From: Watersipora subatra
Lineage: Eukaryota; Bryozoa; Gymnolaemata; Cheilostomatida; Watersiporidae
NCBI RefSeq assembly: GCF_963576615.1
Contig: NC_088715.1
Location: forward strand, 59,865,802 to 59,929,801
Direction: 5' to 3'
Length of the DNA: 64,000 bases
Part shown: positions 1 through 13,338 of the stretch, one piece after another
How positions within the stretch are numbered: position 1 is the first letter of the stretch
Layout of the letters: every line of letters begins with the position of its first letter
Program-made: the position numbers and the translations under genes
The notes under the pieces: model-generated
What the model saw: the letters and a program-made list of their open reading frames with translations, nothing else
Told to the model about the DNA's origin: nothing
Database searches by the model: none

Positions 1-382
1 TGTCTTTTGCTGGAGTATTAGAACAACCAAATGCACAGCAAAATTTTTTACTCCTCTTGTCCTGCAAAATAATCAGTAAATAATTGCATTCTTATGCAAC
101 CATCATAAAGTAAAAATCTTTTCGTTAGGTTTAGCTACACTTCTAAATATAGCACAGCCATCACCTTACTCATTTACTAGCCTATGTCCACCTGCCATGG
201 TGATGAAAAACTTCATGAAATGGGCAACACTTCGTCTACTCCGGGGTTGACACCTCTTTGTGCGAAGCAACTTTTCAAATATTAGTGCCAGCAATGAACT
301 CTAAGAAAACTTTTTGGAAAAAACTATTATTTGTATGCATATCTCAGAAAAATCCGCAAGATTTCTTGCTCTTCATATCTAG

Positions 383-527
383 GTACCTCTCACAACCACA
401 CTTGAAAACAATTGGAGTAAAATTTACCTTCGAATCATTTCCAGTGCTGGTAGTTGCTCCTCTCTCAATGGCTTCCTACTTAAAACTATGGCCTGGACTA
501 GGCAAAGTGAAAAAAGCAACAAAGTGA
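383..527 (+). CDS. Candidate terminal exon, unknown protein
   Basis: A reading frame of 48 codons follows a plausible acceptor (pyrimidine-rich stretch ending in ATCTAG) and ends in TGA. It encodes a hydrophobic stretch (SFPVLVVAPLSMASYLKLW) followed by a basic end (GKVKKATK), as in the last membrane segment and lysine-rich tail of a small membrane protein. It has a vague resemblance to exon 8 of the SLC10 genes in this window (V-x-PL then a basic run), but the PGGG/SN and E-x-G-x-Q hallmarks are absent. Any upstream exons would lie left of the window. An AATAAA occurs about 740 bases downstream. I do not recognise the family, and a chance open frame is possible. Confidence 0.25.
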
Positions 528-1540
528 ACATAAACCTATTTTCTGATGCTGTTTGCATGACACCTAAGACCCAACATTTATATTCATGGCAGACTGTGAT
601 CAGTGTACCATTTACCAGTGTGTATGCATTTGAAATCAGTTAGTACACCTAGTTATCTGACATGTTAGCCCATAGCATAGGGCAGCATTGATAATTTTGC
701 AATATTTTTTGAATAGATCAATATACATTTTTACTGGCACTTTACATATGAAATATTCAACTTTATGTTTACAAATTTTCAGGGCAGGAAATGCATAGTG
801 TATAAGCTTTGCATCTAAAATTTTAAACCAATATCTTGTGTACTTTAGTAGTTATGTCAAATTACATGTAGCAACAAAGCTGTCTCTGCCATTCTTTCAA
901 TGTAAACAATGATGACTCGCTTGCCTGACCAGCTGCGAGTGAACAAAGCGTTGACGTTACGTCGTGAAGAATGTGGCTATTTAAGTAGGACACAATGCTG
1001 AGCCGTGATGCATTGGATTGCCCAGTCTAGTATAGTTAATAGGTCTATGGATAAAACAGATTTAAACATTCACTCAGATAGCTTAAATGGCCTATTCAGG
1101 TCATCTAAATTTCACTTGTTATTGTTTTTCTGCACCAGAGCTCAAATGATAGTTTTTTGGCTTATTCTAAAAGATAAAACACACTGGAAGCAAGATAGAA
1201 GGTTTTGAGAATTGTCATAGCTAGTAACCAACTGCCTAACAAACTCTCTGAGATGTAGGGCAAAAATAAATAGTGAAAAAATTGTTTTTGTAGTTGCACA
1301 CGTACATCTACATTGTATTTAGTGCAAATATTTAAAAAGTATCTTGTACAAACCAAGTTAGGTTGACTTACCTTAATTTTGTTTTAAAATTTTTAGCTTT
1401 AACATGATTAAAAAATATTTGGTGGACAGATTTCAAGTTTTAGTTTAAAACATACAAGCAGATCATCAGTGACCTGATCATAACCAATTAACAATTATTA
1501 ACCCTGTAATCTTAGCAAATTCATTGTCAGTTACCTTCAG
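528..1540. other. No gene recognised
   Basis: AT-rich sequence with only short, unconvincing reading frames. I see no repeat structure here. Confidence 0.5.
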
Positions 1541-1582
1541 TCTTGCAACAGCAATGCTACTCAACAGTCACTTCTTGCAGCA

Positions 1583-1690
1583 GACAGACCCTGTGACAGC
1601 AACAATATGTGCAGCCGCACTCTGTGACCGCCAAAATCTCTGACAGCCACATTTTGCACCAGCCACATTCTGTGACAAACTCACTTTGCA
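1583..1690 (+). repeat. Degenerate ~16-bp minisatellite (CACA-TGTGAC type)
   Basis: Variants of the unit CACATTCTGTGACAGC recur several times. The same array, inverted, lies at 45783-45930 just upstream of gene B exon 2, so the array was carried along with the B-like exon relic that follows it. Confidence 0.6.
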
Positions 1691-1836
1691 ACAGCGACTT
1701 CGCTTAAAAATTTGTCAGCTAACTCCTTGGTTAGCTTTTGCCTTCCTAGTAGGCAGTACAACTTCAAGAACAAAATAAATTAACTGGATATGACCTCTTT
1801 GCAACCTTTACCATTTTGAATGCATATCTTTTTTAG

Positions 1837-2002
1837 GAAATTTGACCTCATCAGCATTCATACTGACTATGCCTCACGGGATATCACTAACCATGCATTA
1901 TGCCGGAGCTCCTATACACTGTTCATTCATATTGTACGCTGACAAAAATTTGCATAACTTTCAATTTCTGTAAAAAGTAACGAAGATGTAGCCAACCTAT
2001 CA
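1837..2002 (+). pseudogene. Decayed copy of SLC10-like gene B exon 2
   Basis: After a TTTTTTAG acceptor the sequence matches exon 2 of gene B almost codon for codon: it starts GNLTSSAF, continues MPHGISLTMHYAGAP, then LYADKNLHNF. Compared with gene B, one T is missing from the run after the ADKN segment, so the exon is 166 instead of 167 bases and the frame runs into a stop (FQFL then TAA). The donor CAGTAAGT is kept. Flanking intron sequence also matches gene B, roughly 1560-2300 against 45920-45180 inverted. The recognised homology stops near 2300 and exon 3 was not found. It is probably a relic of an inverted duplicate, although the true exon 1 could lie outside the window. Confidence 0.75.
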
Positions 2003-2344
2003 GTAAGTATTTACAAAAGATAGCTGGCTGTTTAGATTTTATAATCGTTAGCCAAAAGATTCAGCAGAAATAAACATCAATGGAAATCTGATGAATGAAA
2101 AATCTAGCAATGGTATTTATTGTAATAAATCCACATAACTTAACTTGATACCATTTACCATGGCCTTAACACTTTTGTTCAATAAATAAACAGTTGAAGT
2201 AGTAGACAAAAAGATAACTTTTTCGCCTCATTTCATTTGAAGGTACAGAAGATCTTGGCTAAAATAATGGACTAATAGTAAGAGTGAATGCTGTATAACT
2301 TTAACAAGATTACTGTAGAAGTTTAGATTTCTATATAGGTTAAA

Positions 2345-4100
2345 AGAAAACGATAATGGAATTTTTTTTAAAGATCAACTTTAAAAATCCCAGCCACAAA
2401 TGATTAATACAAAAATTCTGCACAGTTTTTGGGAACGCAGCAAAATGAAAGAAGTCGTCACATTTAAAATTGATTAAACTGCCAAATAGTTGCCAAATAG
2501 TCTATTATGACCCCATTCATCTAGCTTTTAATGCCTGAGCTTCTACTTCAGTTTACTAGATAATGCAGAATTTCATGTATAGTCCTCACTAAGCATTTTA
2601 TCTGATGAAAGTTACAAACTTTTTGTGTAATATGAAACATTTAGGAATTTTTATGCTTAGTCAAATTTTAATAAATTTCTTACCAATATTATTTCAAGCT
2701 CTACTTTAGTATTGAGCACTTTATGCTGAATTTTTTACAATCTGCAGTCTAATTTTCGATTGCTAAAGATAAGCAATATGGGCGATAGGAACTGATTACT
2801 AAGTCAGTAAATATTAAAATAATTCAGTCAAACCTTACTGAAAAAAAATTGAAAGTTTCTAATCAAACTTTCCGGTCTGTACCAAGGTTTGAATAAATAA
2901 ATCAAGTTGTGTTTTTAAGACAATTTGGAGTTGTTTGTCCTATGCTAAACTAGAAATTCCACTGTCATACAGCCCACGACCACAGTGATATTGGAGAAAA
3001 GAAAATGGTGCTGATGGTTGAGAAATGCAATATTAGCAGTCAAATAGGATAACTGCAATGGTAGCTGTAATGTACTGGGTGTGGGTGTTATTATATACAA
3101 CAAATAGCAATAATAAAAGGAAAAGATTATATGTTTATATCTCTCCTCCTGCAAAAAGAGAAATGCAATATTGGCCAATATTAGAAGTAAAATGCATTGA
3201 TATTATTAGAATAACCAATATTATTTATATAGAAATAAGATAAAACCAAAGCATAAATTTTTTTACATTTCAAAACGGCATAGCTAACAATATCACGAAG
3301 TTGTGATGTTTATATAGGTTTTTAGAAAATCTGTACTACGTAGTCATTGTTCCGTAGTCATCCAAACTTATAATTAATTATTGTAATAATCTCATAAGAA
3401 ACGTTACAAAAAATATCATCGTCATTTGCTTTACTGACACTGCATTGGACATCAGTTAGAATGCAAAAGTATTCAAATGTGTAGGCAAATGAAAATGAAA
3501 AAATTGAAATCGGCAAAAATGAAACGATTTCTATACTCCTATGTTAATTGCCAAAACCTTCAGCAATTCGACAATGCTATAGACTGGTGAAAAGCGCACG
3601 TTTTTTTTCGTGAAATGCTCAAGACTTCATCATTCTATTCTCTGTCGCCCGGCGTTTCAATTTCCGGTCTTAACTTTTATTAATCCAAGCTTTTCAAGCG
3701 TTTTGTGGCGACCTTCGTCCAAAAAAATCTGTCAATTTGTGTATAATCCGATCAGATGGGTCAGTTTTAGGAATTTTCGGTAACCTTTCAAAAGCTTGGT
3801 AACATATTTAAAAAGGTTCATATGCGTTTTGTATCATTATTATACTTAAACGACTTTACTGAAAAATAGTTCAATTTGTTGATAGGATTTTGTTGCAAGG
3901 GTTTGGTGACAGCCGTTAACGGATAATTTTTCGGGAGTTGTGTGCACATGTGCATTTATCATGATTCTCCCAATCAATGTTTCACTTTTGTTTGGTCGTG
4001 GGATTATTAAATGTCTTGGAAATTAAGTTTATGTTGCATACCGCAAAGTATTGCATTCTGTAACCAGAAATTAAAAGCTGAATTGAGCACTAAAATGGTC
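2345..4100. other. No gene recognised
   Basis: AT-rich non-coding sequence. The short open frames near 2945-3243 overlap on opposite strands and have no coding character. Confidence 0.45.
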
Positions 4101-4109
4101 AAAGTCACT

Positions 4110-4930
4110 GGAAGCCACATTTAAAACAGATTGTGGAATATGTATGCAGTTGCATAAGTGTGCACGTAATATGGGGCAGTGATGTATGAGATCTAGGAAT
4201 GTGGTTTGTGCATGCAGTGTGTGCAGTGTAACTACAGGGTGTGATGTAAATTTTGTTCATACTGTATTGCACACAATCATGTTTGTGAGTAAGCGTGCAA
4301 TGTGGGATGTGATGCGTTTGGTCTGTATGAGTGTGTGTGTATGAATGTGCGTGCAGTGTGTGCAGCTTTTGCAGTGCATGCAGGGCATGCAGCGTGGAAA
4401 GCACGTACAGTGTGTCTAACTCATTTAACATGCGAGGGTGTACTTGCTCACTGTGTAGTTGTAGGGTACATTTGATGTGTGTGTTTTCAAGGTGTGTGCA
4501 CCGAGTGTATGACGTTGGTGTAGTTTTGGGTATGTGCATAACTTATGGCTTGTTTCAAGTGCCTGGGGTGTGCATGTGCCTGCGGAAAGGCGCACATGTG
4601 TGTGCACATAATGAACCCGCATGTGAGCGCATTTGTGTATGCATGTGTATGTGCATGCATGCGTTTGTGTGCGCGTGATGTGTGTGACATGAAATGGTGT
4701 GTGTCTCGTTTAGCCTACGCAGTGTGTTTAAATTGAATAGAGTGGGATGGGCATTCTTACTGTTCGACTTGTGCTGCGCAGAGTACATAGTGTAGTATAG
4801 TGCTTTTCGAGTAGTGCAAAGTGTGAGATGTGTGTGCGTGCGTGAGTGTGTGTGCCCGCGCGCACCTGTGTATGCTTGCGTTCATCCAAGCATGTGTGTG
4901 CACATCCGCATGTTTATAGAATAGAAGCAT
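4110..4930. repeat. TG/CA-rich degenerate simple-sequence tract
   Basis: About 800 bases dominated by interrupted GTGTGCATGTG and GCAGTGTGTGCA words. The several overlapping cysteine-rich (one strand) and histidine/threonine-rich (other strand) open frames are compositional artefacts of the repeat. Alternating purine/pyrimidine sequence of this kind is a known Z-DNA former. Confidence 0.7.
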
Positions 4931-4959
4931 AGACATAGACATAGACAGAAACATAGACA

Positions 4960-7900
4960 AGAATGAAAAAGATTATTTATAAAGTTTGAAAATCTAGATT
5001 CATTTGTTTACACTATTGATTATGATCAACTCAGGTAGCTATTGAGTTAGCTATATTATATTGAAATATAATACAAATCTTCTGCTATGTTCAACTGTTT
5101 CTAATGTCTCAATGAATCAGGTTTATATATTTTTAACTATTTGATGTGATTTTAAAATGAAATATCTTCTATTCATGCAAACCAATCAGCATTATCAAAC
5201 TTTGACTACTCATTTCAAGTTTAAAGTCACATGTAGGCCAGTTGTCTTTAATATTGATAATTGAACAAATTCTATAGGATGTAATCATGTAGCTATTTCG
5301 ACTTATACATTCTTAACTTGGTTAACTCTCAGCCTTACGTGTATAACAGCATCATGAGTAAAGGCTAATATTTTTAGCGTTGAATATAAAAGGAAAAAGT
5401 TCAAGTCAGGCCAGAGATTAGTTTAGATGAAAGATGCTACAATAGGTTCAATTCTGTATTTATGTCATTTGACTTTGCGCTTGCTTTCTCAAGATATTTA
5501 ATGTTACAACCACATTTTTCTCTTCAGCTGAACTTTTGAGGCGCACCTATATAGAGTGTGCTTTCAAACTCTGTCTTCAAACTTTTACTCTCAGACATGA
5601 GTAAGTTTGAGCTGAATGTTACAAATAGCAGAGAACAAAACTTGAAACACATAAAATAAAACAAATAACTACTGGGCTCTCTACATAGATTTTGAGTTGA
5701 CCCTTACCGATGAGTTTGCACCTTACCGTTTCAAAGATTCGGAGTTGCACTTTATCAATTTTTTGAAAACTAATAATTTACTCATCTAAACAGAAATTGC
5801 CAAACTAGACACGCTTTAGGGTCACGGTCACTTTTTAATTCTTTTTTTCATGTACTTGTCACACTAACTCAGTCAAGATACTTGATCAGAATTTTATTTA
5901 TTTTTAGTAACTTTAGTATCCCTATACATTACAAAACACCAACATAATTTATTGCTTGCCCGACAATTTTTACTTCAAAGGTGGCATGAATGACAATCAC
6001 TTTAAGTAAAAAAAATTGTTTATGCTAAAAGAGTTAAAATTAGGAAAAGGTTAGCACCAATACTTTAATAATCTGTACAATTGGTAGGTTCAGTTATAAA
6101 ATAAATAAGGTGATAAAATAATCAAAAGGTAATTATCTCATCTTATCATGTGAGCAACCTATCATTACCAATAGGAGTTATAATATATCCAGGTGGTAGT
6201 GTTTTGAAATGGGTTGAAATTTTTTAGCCTTACTGGAAAGAGCCTAACTGGTTATTATCGGTTTAAATCTATTTGTAGTGAAAACTTTGCGAAGCGAAAT
6301 TTGTGTGAAAGCAAGTATGGATTCAAGTGACTTTGAATGCATTTCATTGTCTTTATGATTCAGAGTAGAAGAAACTTCTAATCAATTTGAAGCATAGAAA
6401 CCCAGTAAAAATGTTGCCAGATTTGACGGCTTGTAGCACTGTTATTAAACTATGTTTCACTACTTTCTTTTTTCCAAATCTGCAAAAGCCTGTTAGGTGA
6501 CTTCAGACAAGCAAATGGTAGTTAGGTACTTTACTGAAAAAACCCATAACACTACATCGCTAAAGGCATGACCTTGATTTCAAATGAGGTCCCAGTCATA
6601 AAGTGAGATTGATTGACATAAAATGATCAACATCATAAAATAACCAGCTGCTACAAAGAGTATTGTGAAAACCTATCGCATGGGACCATAAATCAAGATT
6701 GATTGGTGTATAAGTTGTTTGTTGAAAATGTGACGAAAGATATAGCAAAACAGGGAAGTTGTGACTACTGTTGTTTTTCATACCAGTATACATAGACTGA
6801 AAACGAATCAATTTAATCAATTTTTACTAGCTGTGTCTCTATCCATCATTCTTATCTCTGACTTTTCATAGTAGCTAAGTGTCAGAAGCCAGCACCTAAT
6901 CAACCTGTTTTATATTTGTATAAAAAGAGTTTTGCAAGATTTTCTTCTTTTAGAAGTGAGCATTAAAATAAATGTAAAGCAAAACATCAACTGATTTAGC
7001 TAAGAAATTACTTAAAAAGAGACTTCAGCAAGCAATCCTGTTGGTACACTAAACCTAGATTATGTTTTAACAAAAGTGGAAAAAGGAAGTTAAGTGCTGT
7101 AATATATAGTTTAATGTTCAGAAGTTATACTAAAGTAATTTGCAGTTATAGAATATAAGCTAGCAATAATTAGTACATTAAAGGTCTCGAGATTTACCAT
7201 ATATTTAGGCTATGAAACTACATGTAGTTAAGTAGGTATTTACTCTTCTGGTATTTATTTACTGTAAACTTTGTTCATTTTCTATGCTGAAATGTGAATT
7301 TAAATAATCTCAGCTTATATGTTGCAAGGAAAACATCAAAAAGTGTTACGCAGCACTAAACTGCAGTGGAGGCACACCAAATTTCCTTTGCCACCAGCTT
7401 TTACCACATTGCATATAGCCATATTTCCATAGCTGCAACAAACCACATAAACACCCGACAGTCCCTACTGGCCAAAACCTGTGTCCAAACCAACAACTGC
7501 TCAGCCACCGATTAAGCTACAAGACGGTCGATTTCTGCATCATTTTTTGTTGGCAAAAGAGAAAGATATGGCAACCTAGTAGGACAGCTCACGCATTCTT
7601 TGCTCTCCTCTACCATGTTTCTACCTCAATATTGACTATGCAATTAATATGGCGAGTCCTATTAGCCAGTACCCTGGTTTTCCATGCATGCCAATTATGT
7701 ATAACTGGCTATAATCCCAACAAAACTAGGCTTGATAATGATTAGAAACTTTTATAAATATTGACATAATATTCTGAGCAATTGTTACTATAGCAGCCAA
7801 AATGAAATCAGTAAAATATGACAAATGAAGGTGTGAAAAAAGTGACTACACCAGTTTACAGTTTGCATAATTGTTTGGCGATGAGGCATCCTGAAAATGC

Positions 7901-8920
7901 GCACCTGCTCTAACATGCTGAACGAGCAAACGTTTTTCATGTTAGTCTTTAAATAGAATAATTTATGAAATGCTTTGAAGGCTATCTTAATTGATTGGCT
8001 GTTCATCAGCTGAAAAAAAGGCATTAAGTTGACATCTCGCAAACTTCGGTAATCCCTCCTAAACCAATTGCTACAAGCTTGATTTAGATATCATAGCGTT
8101 CAAAGCATTATGACTGGTATGTTGATTGAAGCTGTGCCAATCACACAACAAATGATGAAATACAAAAAAAATTGTTCACATTTGGGTGCTGACAAAACTT
8201 TGCAGCAAGCGTTTGGGTGATATGCTGAATTCCAGACAGTATAATACTGCATTAACTTGGCTAATGTTGGCAAAAATACCACCGAATCAGAAAAAAACAG
8301 ACTTCAAAGACGTTTAATAGGTTATACCAGGAGCTAAATCAAACTAAAGAAAAGCACAGATGTGCATTGTGGCTAGGGAAGGTCAGTTTCTAGGACATAA
8401 TACTAACAAATATTATAACTGATGGTGGCAACTCAAAATATTAACCATATCCTGGCACTAATTTGTTCGATAAATTACATATACTTCTGTTTTGTTTAGA
8501 AACAACACTATACTTTATTTTATGAAGGTTACATCTGTTAGCTTGACATGGCTGTTGGCTGTTTATCAGCACAAAGACAGAATTTTAGACAATGGAAAAA
8601 TCTATCACCAAATTACAATTCTTACTATAGCAATAGCCTTGTTAGTCCGTCCATTTTGTCTGAAGCAAACTTTAAGAATAGAAAAAAATATTACCTTCAG
8701 CAGAATTCACAATCACGAGTTTTAGTTTTGTAGACCCTTGTTCCGCACCCTAGTTATCACACCTGATAATCTCTCACAGTACACTAGACTGCGAGGCTAC
8801 TAGTATTAATATATACTAGTATGATATGTATATGGTCATACCCTGTCAGTCCGGCCTTCCGTAAAAGATCATCATGTGTGGTAATGAATCACAAATAATA
8901 ATAATAATATGTGCACAAAT
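4960..8920. other. No gene recognised
   Basis: Nearly 4 kb of AT-rich sequence without convincing exons. A slightly more GC-rich patch near 7350-7545 may be an old SINE-like insertion, but I could not define its ends. A short AAT microsatellite sits near 8897-8911. Confidence 0.4.
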
Positions 8921-8969
8921 GTTCCAAAACACGGCAGGCTCATGTTTGGAGCCTTCCGGTGAATTTCAC

Positions 8970-9085
8970 CCCGTACGCGTTTTAACTCTTGACTTTCAGA
9001 TCACCTAAAACAGAAAAGATAATCCTAGTTTATGGAGAAATACTGATACTTTCTGATAAAATTTACTAAAATTGTGCGTAAGTAC
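8970..9085. repeat. Half copy of the ~400-bp fold-back repeat
   Basis: Carries only the right arm of the fold-back family (TCAGATCACCT..., ATAC-GATACTTTCTGATAAAAT...) followed by the usual ACTAAAATT-GTG-GTAAGT tail. No left arm was found. Confidence 0.5.
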
Positions 9086-9829
9086 ATTTTTAATATGGGA
9101 AATTTCACCTTCTGTTACAGACTCCTCTTATTTGCAAAACTTGATATGTTGTTATGAGCCAATCAACTAAAACAAACTGAGAAGTGCATATACATAACTT
9201 CATAATTAATTTACAATAACTTGAAAATGTCTAAAATGCCATTTAGGCAAACGACGTGCACAAAGTTTAATAGTTGGTACAAATATTTTAGATCACATCA
9301 ACAAAGTTCATTTTAAACAATATTTCAGGTTGTGCTTTTACAGTCATTATATGTTGCAGAAATTTGTTTCAATCTCTAAATTTACGCAAATAATTGAAGA
9401 AAATTGAAGATGATACCGAAAGAGTAACAAGTGTTTAACTAGTGGGATTGGATATAAAATAAGTCTATGTTTTAAATAATATATCCAAAAAACTACAACA
9501 AAAATGTAAGATATTGTGAAACTATTTGACTTTCTTTTTCCTTAAGCTGTTTCTTTGTCTTTTAATATTTGTATTTGGAGGCTGTGCATCTGATTGGCAA
9601 AGCAAATTGGATGTGGATTGCTGATTTGGAAAAAAATAATTATGCAATGAATACTCTCTTTGTCACTGTTTGTGATCCTTGGGAGAATTACACCTAAACT
9701 TGTTGTTTATAGACCAAACACTCCAAGCCTAAAAGATATGGCTACTCCCATTGTTCTTTTTTAAGCCACAATGGAAGTTGGCTGACTCCTCCATGACACT
9801 ATACCAATGGCAAATTTACTCACAACGTA

Positions 9830-9930
9830 ATTAATATATAATATATATACATGTATATAAATGTATATAATATTTATATATGGTATATATGTTTATATAT
9901 ATAAAACATATACATATATTAAGTACACAG
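9830..9930. repeat. TA-rich microsatellite
   Basis: Interrupted (TA)n/(ATGTATA)n run. Similar tracts occur at 12115-12230, 13010-13145, 52090-52230 and 53100-53205. Confidence 0.7.
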
Positions 9931-10324
9931 TAATATAAAAAGAGACGGAGCAAAAGGGCTCAGCTCTCAGTCATGTGTTTTCTCCTTTCACAAGCTTGCT
10001 CTTTCTCCATACATCGGGTCTGTCTTGTTGTTTTTTGTTGTCCGACACTATCTGGATTGCTTGCCGAATTACCAAGGCTAGCTGGTTTAAGCCCATGGTT
10101 GGCTGGCTACCACTACATTGTAGCTTGCATGTTTATAACATCTTCACTTTATATTTTTTTGTAATAAAAGTGAACTAACCCTTCAAAGTGATGCAACTGA
10201 AAATAATATCAATATAAATCAAAGGCATCAAACTTTGGTTTGGTTTAATCTTTATTTTTGTAGATCTACCCAGCCCAGATATACAACAGTTTAGAGAAGA
10301 TTATTTTTCATTCATTCAAATGAA

Positions 10325-10665
10325 GGCAAAAATGTGATTATAACGCTTAAAGTTGCACTTCAACAAAGAGACTGATAGAATAAAAACACATAATGCTGCC
10401 ACTCAAACAAAACAGCTAGCATCAATAATAATAATAATAATAATAATAGTAATAGCTAGTAATCAATAACAATAGAGACAGGTAGCTGTGCAACTAGGGA
10501 CGCTATCTCAGTATGTATTTTGAATCTGATCATTTTATTTTCTATGAAGTTTTTGTTCCGTTTTAATCTTGCAGTTTCCTGACAGTCAAATCACCTCAAA
10601 TATAAAAACAATCTCAAGTGATAGAAAAATTGTAATACTTTCTTTTAAAAACATTTTAATTGCTA
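10325..10665. repeat. Fold-back repeat, partial copy with AAT microsatellite
   Basis: Matches the central part (AATGTGATTATAA..., CAACAAAGAGACTGATAGAAT) and right arm (CAGTCAAATCACCTCAAATA) of the family. The outer left arm is missing, and an (AAT)n run at about 10424-10447 expands the middle. Confidence 0.55.
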
Positions 10666-10669
10666 TTTG

Positions 10670-12480
10670 AAAGTAAAGAGCTAAATGATTGATAATGAAT
10701 CATAGCAGTTATAATCTACAAAATTACCCTCTCTATCTTTTAAATAAACTGTATGTTAATTGATATACTGAGAATTGCACAGGCAGCGGTTTCATATTAA
10801 TGCATTTTTTCTGAAGCCGTGAGTGTTTGTTTACTCATAAATCAATCTAAGATTCCTACAATAAAATTTTGGTAATTATTTTAGATTAATATGCATTATT
10901 GACTTGTGATTTATAGCTAAGATCAAATGAACATGAAGTTTAATTTATTTGATCTAATAATCTTATTTTTTTCAGAGTTTTACCAAGCACTGGCTGAACT
11001 CTGAGTTCAGTCAAATACCTGTCTACTTACAGAATATGTTATTCTTTCTTACCGTGAAACTTTTTTTAAACACAATTGTGTTGTATTTTTCAGCTCTTTC
11101 TATAGTGGCATTTTATTAGAAGAGGTGTGTAAATAGAAGTTTTATGGTATATAATTTTGCTGTCTCACAAAATGTAATATCTGCCACATATGGCATCGCT
11201 TTCATGAAAAATGAAAAATGAACAATTTTTTCTAAAAACCTCCTTTTCCCCTTTATGGAAGAGAAAAGAGAAGTTGGCTTAAACTGAGACAATAAATTTG
11301 TCCGCGTGCAAAGCTCAAACATAATATCTTTTTAAATCTTTGTATTCCCTGGATAATTTGCCAGCTTTTTGACAAGCAATCATTTATATATATGACAAAA
11401 TTGTGTCAATTTCTAATGAAAACCTAAGAAACATCAATTAAAATTCTGTTTCCTAACTAACTCCACATGCCTTTGCTTGATTTTAAACACAGTTTTACCT
11501 TTTAAGAATGATAAAATATTTTTTAATGGTCTACATAGCAGCTTGGCAAGTTTAATCAAGGTTAATTTCATAAGGTTAATTATTAAGATAATTAATTACT
11601 AATTAGGTAATTATTACTAATTAGGTAATTATTATAAGGTAATTAATCATAAGGTTTATTTAAAGGTATGTTGAATCTCATTATAGATTGAAACAGTAAA
11701 CTTTTACCACTTTGCAATGAAGTACAACTAAACCTATGCGTAATTAGGGTACATAATTGACCTGCCGGCCTAGTTTTCAACTTAAGCTCAAAGTTGAAGA
11801 TATTATAAGAGCTGACCGATTGTGCCTTCATGTTTTATTTATATGAGTGTATAACTGCATTTGCGTAGTTGTCAGTTCATCAGAAGGTGACAATAAGATG
11901 ACAAGGAGTGACAACACTGTGACAAAAACGATGATAAAGGGATTAAAAACTGAGAAAAGGCACCGAAACGGCATTGAGTGGCGACAAAGCAGCGAAAAGT
12001 TGGTGACGATGCAACAGGATGATAAGGTGATAATGGAGGACCAATCAATGAGGGAATGACGAGAGTAAAATTAACTCATAAAATTTCAAATTAGTAATTA
12101 TATGCAAATGTATCTATATAAAGATGTATTTATTTACCATATGGTATATACATGTCATCAATATATATATAAATAGATTTTTAGGTATATATACCTATAT
12201 ATGTATTTTATATATACAAAATGTATTTATGCCAGCTGAATGCCCTGTGTTTCACAGGTAATGAAACAACAGCTTATAAACATAACATTACCTTACCTAC
12301 TACATTACCTTTACTCTACAGTACTTGCAACTGTTTACAAGCTGTTTTTATTATTCATGCCATGCAGAGCATTCACCCGAGTGTTGCGAGCTGCCAATCA
12401 TTACGAATGAGGAAAATTCATTATGCATATTTTAACCGCTGCAATGAATATATAAATTATTTACCATTATTGATTTCTGT
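10670..12480. other. No gene recognised
   Basis: AT-rich sequence. A small tandem AATTA/GGTAATTA patch lies at about 11570-11655 and a TA microsatellite at about 12115-12230. The open frame at 11847-12059 looks compositionally more coding-like (many D, T and K codons) but has no recognisable motif or splice context. Confidence 0.4.
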
Positions 12481-12489
12481 GCTTAGTTG

Positions 12490-12562
12490 AATGTCTTACT
12501 CTAATGGATAGGTACGAGGCCTTTAAGACTGAAGGGTGTTAGTTCGAATCCTCTTTAAGGTG
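12490..12562 (+). repeat. tRNA-like module (possible SINE head)
   Basis: Contains a good internal B-box-like word, GTTCGAATCCT, preceded at tRNA-like distance by an A-box-like stretch (CTAATGGATAGG). I could not fold a full cloverleaf with paired acceptor arms, so it is more likely a tRNA-derived SINE or tRNA relic than a functional tRNA. Confidence 0.3.
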
Positions 12563-12939
12563 AGTTTTTCACTGCTAGAGTTTAATCATTATAACTGGAC
12601 ACATAATGAAAACAAAAAAAATCAGTGAGAAGACAAACAAACACTGAATTTTATATATATACTACCTGTGCCTCCCGGCGCTGCCCGAGTATTTAAAATC
12701 AGCTTATAAACAATGAGAAGATGATATTAGCCTGGCACATTGCCATTAGAAATTGGTTTTAAAAATCAACTTATAACTGATGAGAAGTAATGAACGTTTT
12801 CTGCCATTTGCTGGCAGGCAACTTTTCAGCGAGTGGCAGGCTATTGCCAAGTGGCCTGGCACAATGCTAATGGAAAATTCCACAAAGCTATAGTTATACG
12901 GTAAGCTTCTAATGCCGGTAGGCCCATTGTGTCAGCATC

Positions 12940-12976
12940 GTTGTCCAGCTGTCCAGTTGTCCAGTTGTCCAGGACA
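12940..12976. repeat. Short 10-bp tandem repeat (TTGTCCAGNT)
   Basis: Three to four copies of GTCCAGTT-type units in tandem. Confidence 0.6.
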
Positions 12977-13218
12977 ATCAAAACGATGAATACACACACC
13001 AACTTTGAGAAATATATATATGGATATATATGTATATATAAATTTCATAAGTTTATTGATGTATATATACATATATATGTATACAATATATTATGTATGG
13101 TCACATATGTATACACTAACGTATATATATGTATGTGTATATTTGTGGAGTAGCAGATAACATGGCTAATAAGAGTATAGGCTAATGACCTTTGTCACCT
13201 ACCCTCATTGGCCAAGAG

Positions 13219-13244
13219 GCCAATATGATTGGATGATATATATG
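13219..13244 (+). promoter_or_regulatory. Candidate core promoter of gene A
   Basis: A CCAAT word is followed by a GATATATATG TATA-like element at about 13235-13244, roughly 95 bases upstream of the gene A start codon. It is weak evidence, because TA-rich sequence is common nearby. Confidence 0.25.
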
Positions 13245-13338
13245 AAGTGCCTTGCCTACCAGCCTCTTAGTAGAAGTTATGTAAGACGTCTCACCGCACT
13301 ATCAGTTGCATCACAATATTTCATCCCTTGGAACCTGC

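Noticed and set aside
4105-4960. Several overlapping Cys-rich or His/Thr-rich open frames
   Set aside because: Compositional artefacts of the TG/CA tract, open on both strands at once.
8492-8733. Possible signal-peptide exon (MKVTSVSLTWLLAVYQHK)
   Set aside because: No donor in a usable place, no match to exon 1 of either gene, and the two overlapping frames are both weak.
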